This document shows, piece after piece, positions 6,269-6,393 of a stretch of DNA of 6,393 bases. The notes beneath the pieces were generated by a model that saw nothing but the letters and a program-made list of their open reading frames with translations, made no database searches and was not told the origin of the DNA. The stretch's first letter is position 1, and every line of letters starts with the position of its first letter. Origin of the DNA: an uncultured Granulosicoccaceae bacterium (GTDB lineage Bacteria > Pseudomonadota > Gammaproteobacteria > Granulosicoccales > Granulosicoccaceae); contig CALFBL010000406.1 in the NCBI GenBank assembly GCA_937951695.1, positions 1-6,393 of the forward strand, written 5' to 3'. A program made the position numbers and the translations under genes.

Positions 6269-6393
6269 CCCATGGGTATTTAAACCGTGGGCGAGGACCA
6301 ATGTCGTGGTACACACGTCGGTAGAACCAGAAGAGTTTTTCCAACTAGAATCAGGCATCAATTCTCAGGCATCAATTCTCTCATCCAAGACCC
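6222..6393 (+). CDS. Weak partial open frame running off the window end (hypothetical)
   Basis: From ATG 6222 a frame stays open for 57 codons to the window edge. It begins MALSLLLYIFSCHSAS, a hydrophobic stretch ending in a Cys that could pass for a short signal or lipoprotein leader, but it lacks the usual basic n-region. No Shine-Dalgarno sequence is evident. It contains a hairpin and a 14-bp tandem duplication; 14 is not a multiple of three, which argues against a conserved coding region. If the binding-protein gene really ends at 6185 this frame would not overlap it. I do not recognise the product, and chance openness is quite possible. Confidence 0.2.
   Translation, partial: MALSLLLYIFSCHSASPWVFKPWARTNVVVHTSVEPEEFFQLESGINSQASILSSKT
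6268..6292 (+). repeat. Stem-loop downstream of the binding-protein gene, possible terminator without T-run
   Basis: GCCCATGG (6268-6275) pairs with CCGTGGGC (6285-6292) in an 8-bp stem with one G-T wobble and a nine-base AT-rich loop. It begins at the last base of the main-frame TAG. No T-tract follows on either strand, so it is not a classical intrinsic terminator. It could stabilise the 3' end of the module's mRNA or assist termination. Confidence 0.4.
6351..6378 (+). repeat. Perfect 14-bp tandem duplication
   Basis: The unit TCAGGCATCAATTC occurs twice head to tail (6351-6364 and 6365-6378) without mismatch, and a further TC follows. The copies are identical, suggesting a recent slippage duplication or an assembly artefact at the contig edge. 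Each copy would shift a reading frame by two bases if the region is coding. Confidence 0.8.

Noticed and set aside
6141..6344. 67-residue - strand open frame at the 3' end
   Set aside because: It has no Shine-Dalgarno sequence or recognised motif and overlaps the end of the binding-protein gene; no better than chance.

Overview
The window looks like a piece of a Gram-negative, probably gammaproteobacterial chromosome. This is inferred from three N-terminal lipoboxes, a PqiA-type inner-membrane protein, an AapJ-like periplasmic binding-protein fold and moderate GC content; nothing in the sequence fixes a genus. All six convincing genes lie on the + strand. I see no tRNA, rRNA, transposase, CRISPR array or integrase.

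Layout. (1) Bases 1-116 are leader or flank with no supportable gene. (2) Bases 117-2023 hold two inner-membrane proteins, a UMF1-family MFS transporter and a single-domain PqiA-like protein, joined by a GTGA overlap. (3) Bases 2079-2705 encode a lipoprotein with a CAP/SCP (YkwD-like) domain. (4) Bases 2706-2868 are intergenic, with at best a weak promoter. (5) Bases 2869-6268 hold three genes joined by two ATGA overlaps: two lipoproteins that are diverged tandem paralogues, each with a degenerate OmpA-like C-terminus, then a secreted AapJ-like (SBP_bac_3) solute-binding protein. (6) The last ~200 bases hold a TATAAT hexamer, a hairpin, a perfect 14-bp tandem duplication and a weak open frame that runs off the end.

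The most interesting part is the three-gene module. Both lipoproteins share an unrecognised N-terminal domain (a GYGLQ...DQG...QYS block followed by L..G.....REY). Their OmpA-like ends have lost the normal GHTD motif used for peptidoglycan binding. The linked binding protein keeps the AapJ scaffold but, by eye, has lost the motifs that normally hold the amino-acid ligand. No permease or ATPase gene follows within the window. I infer a cell-envelope complex or sensor built from a repurposed amino-acid-binding protein and two co-translated lipoproteins; its function is unknown. The binding protein's C-terminus also looks frameshifted, with the family-like ending in the next frame and a stop at 6183-6185.
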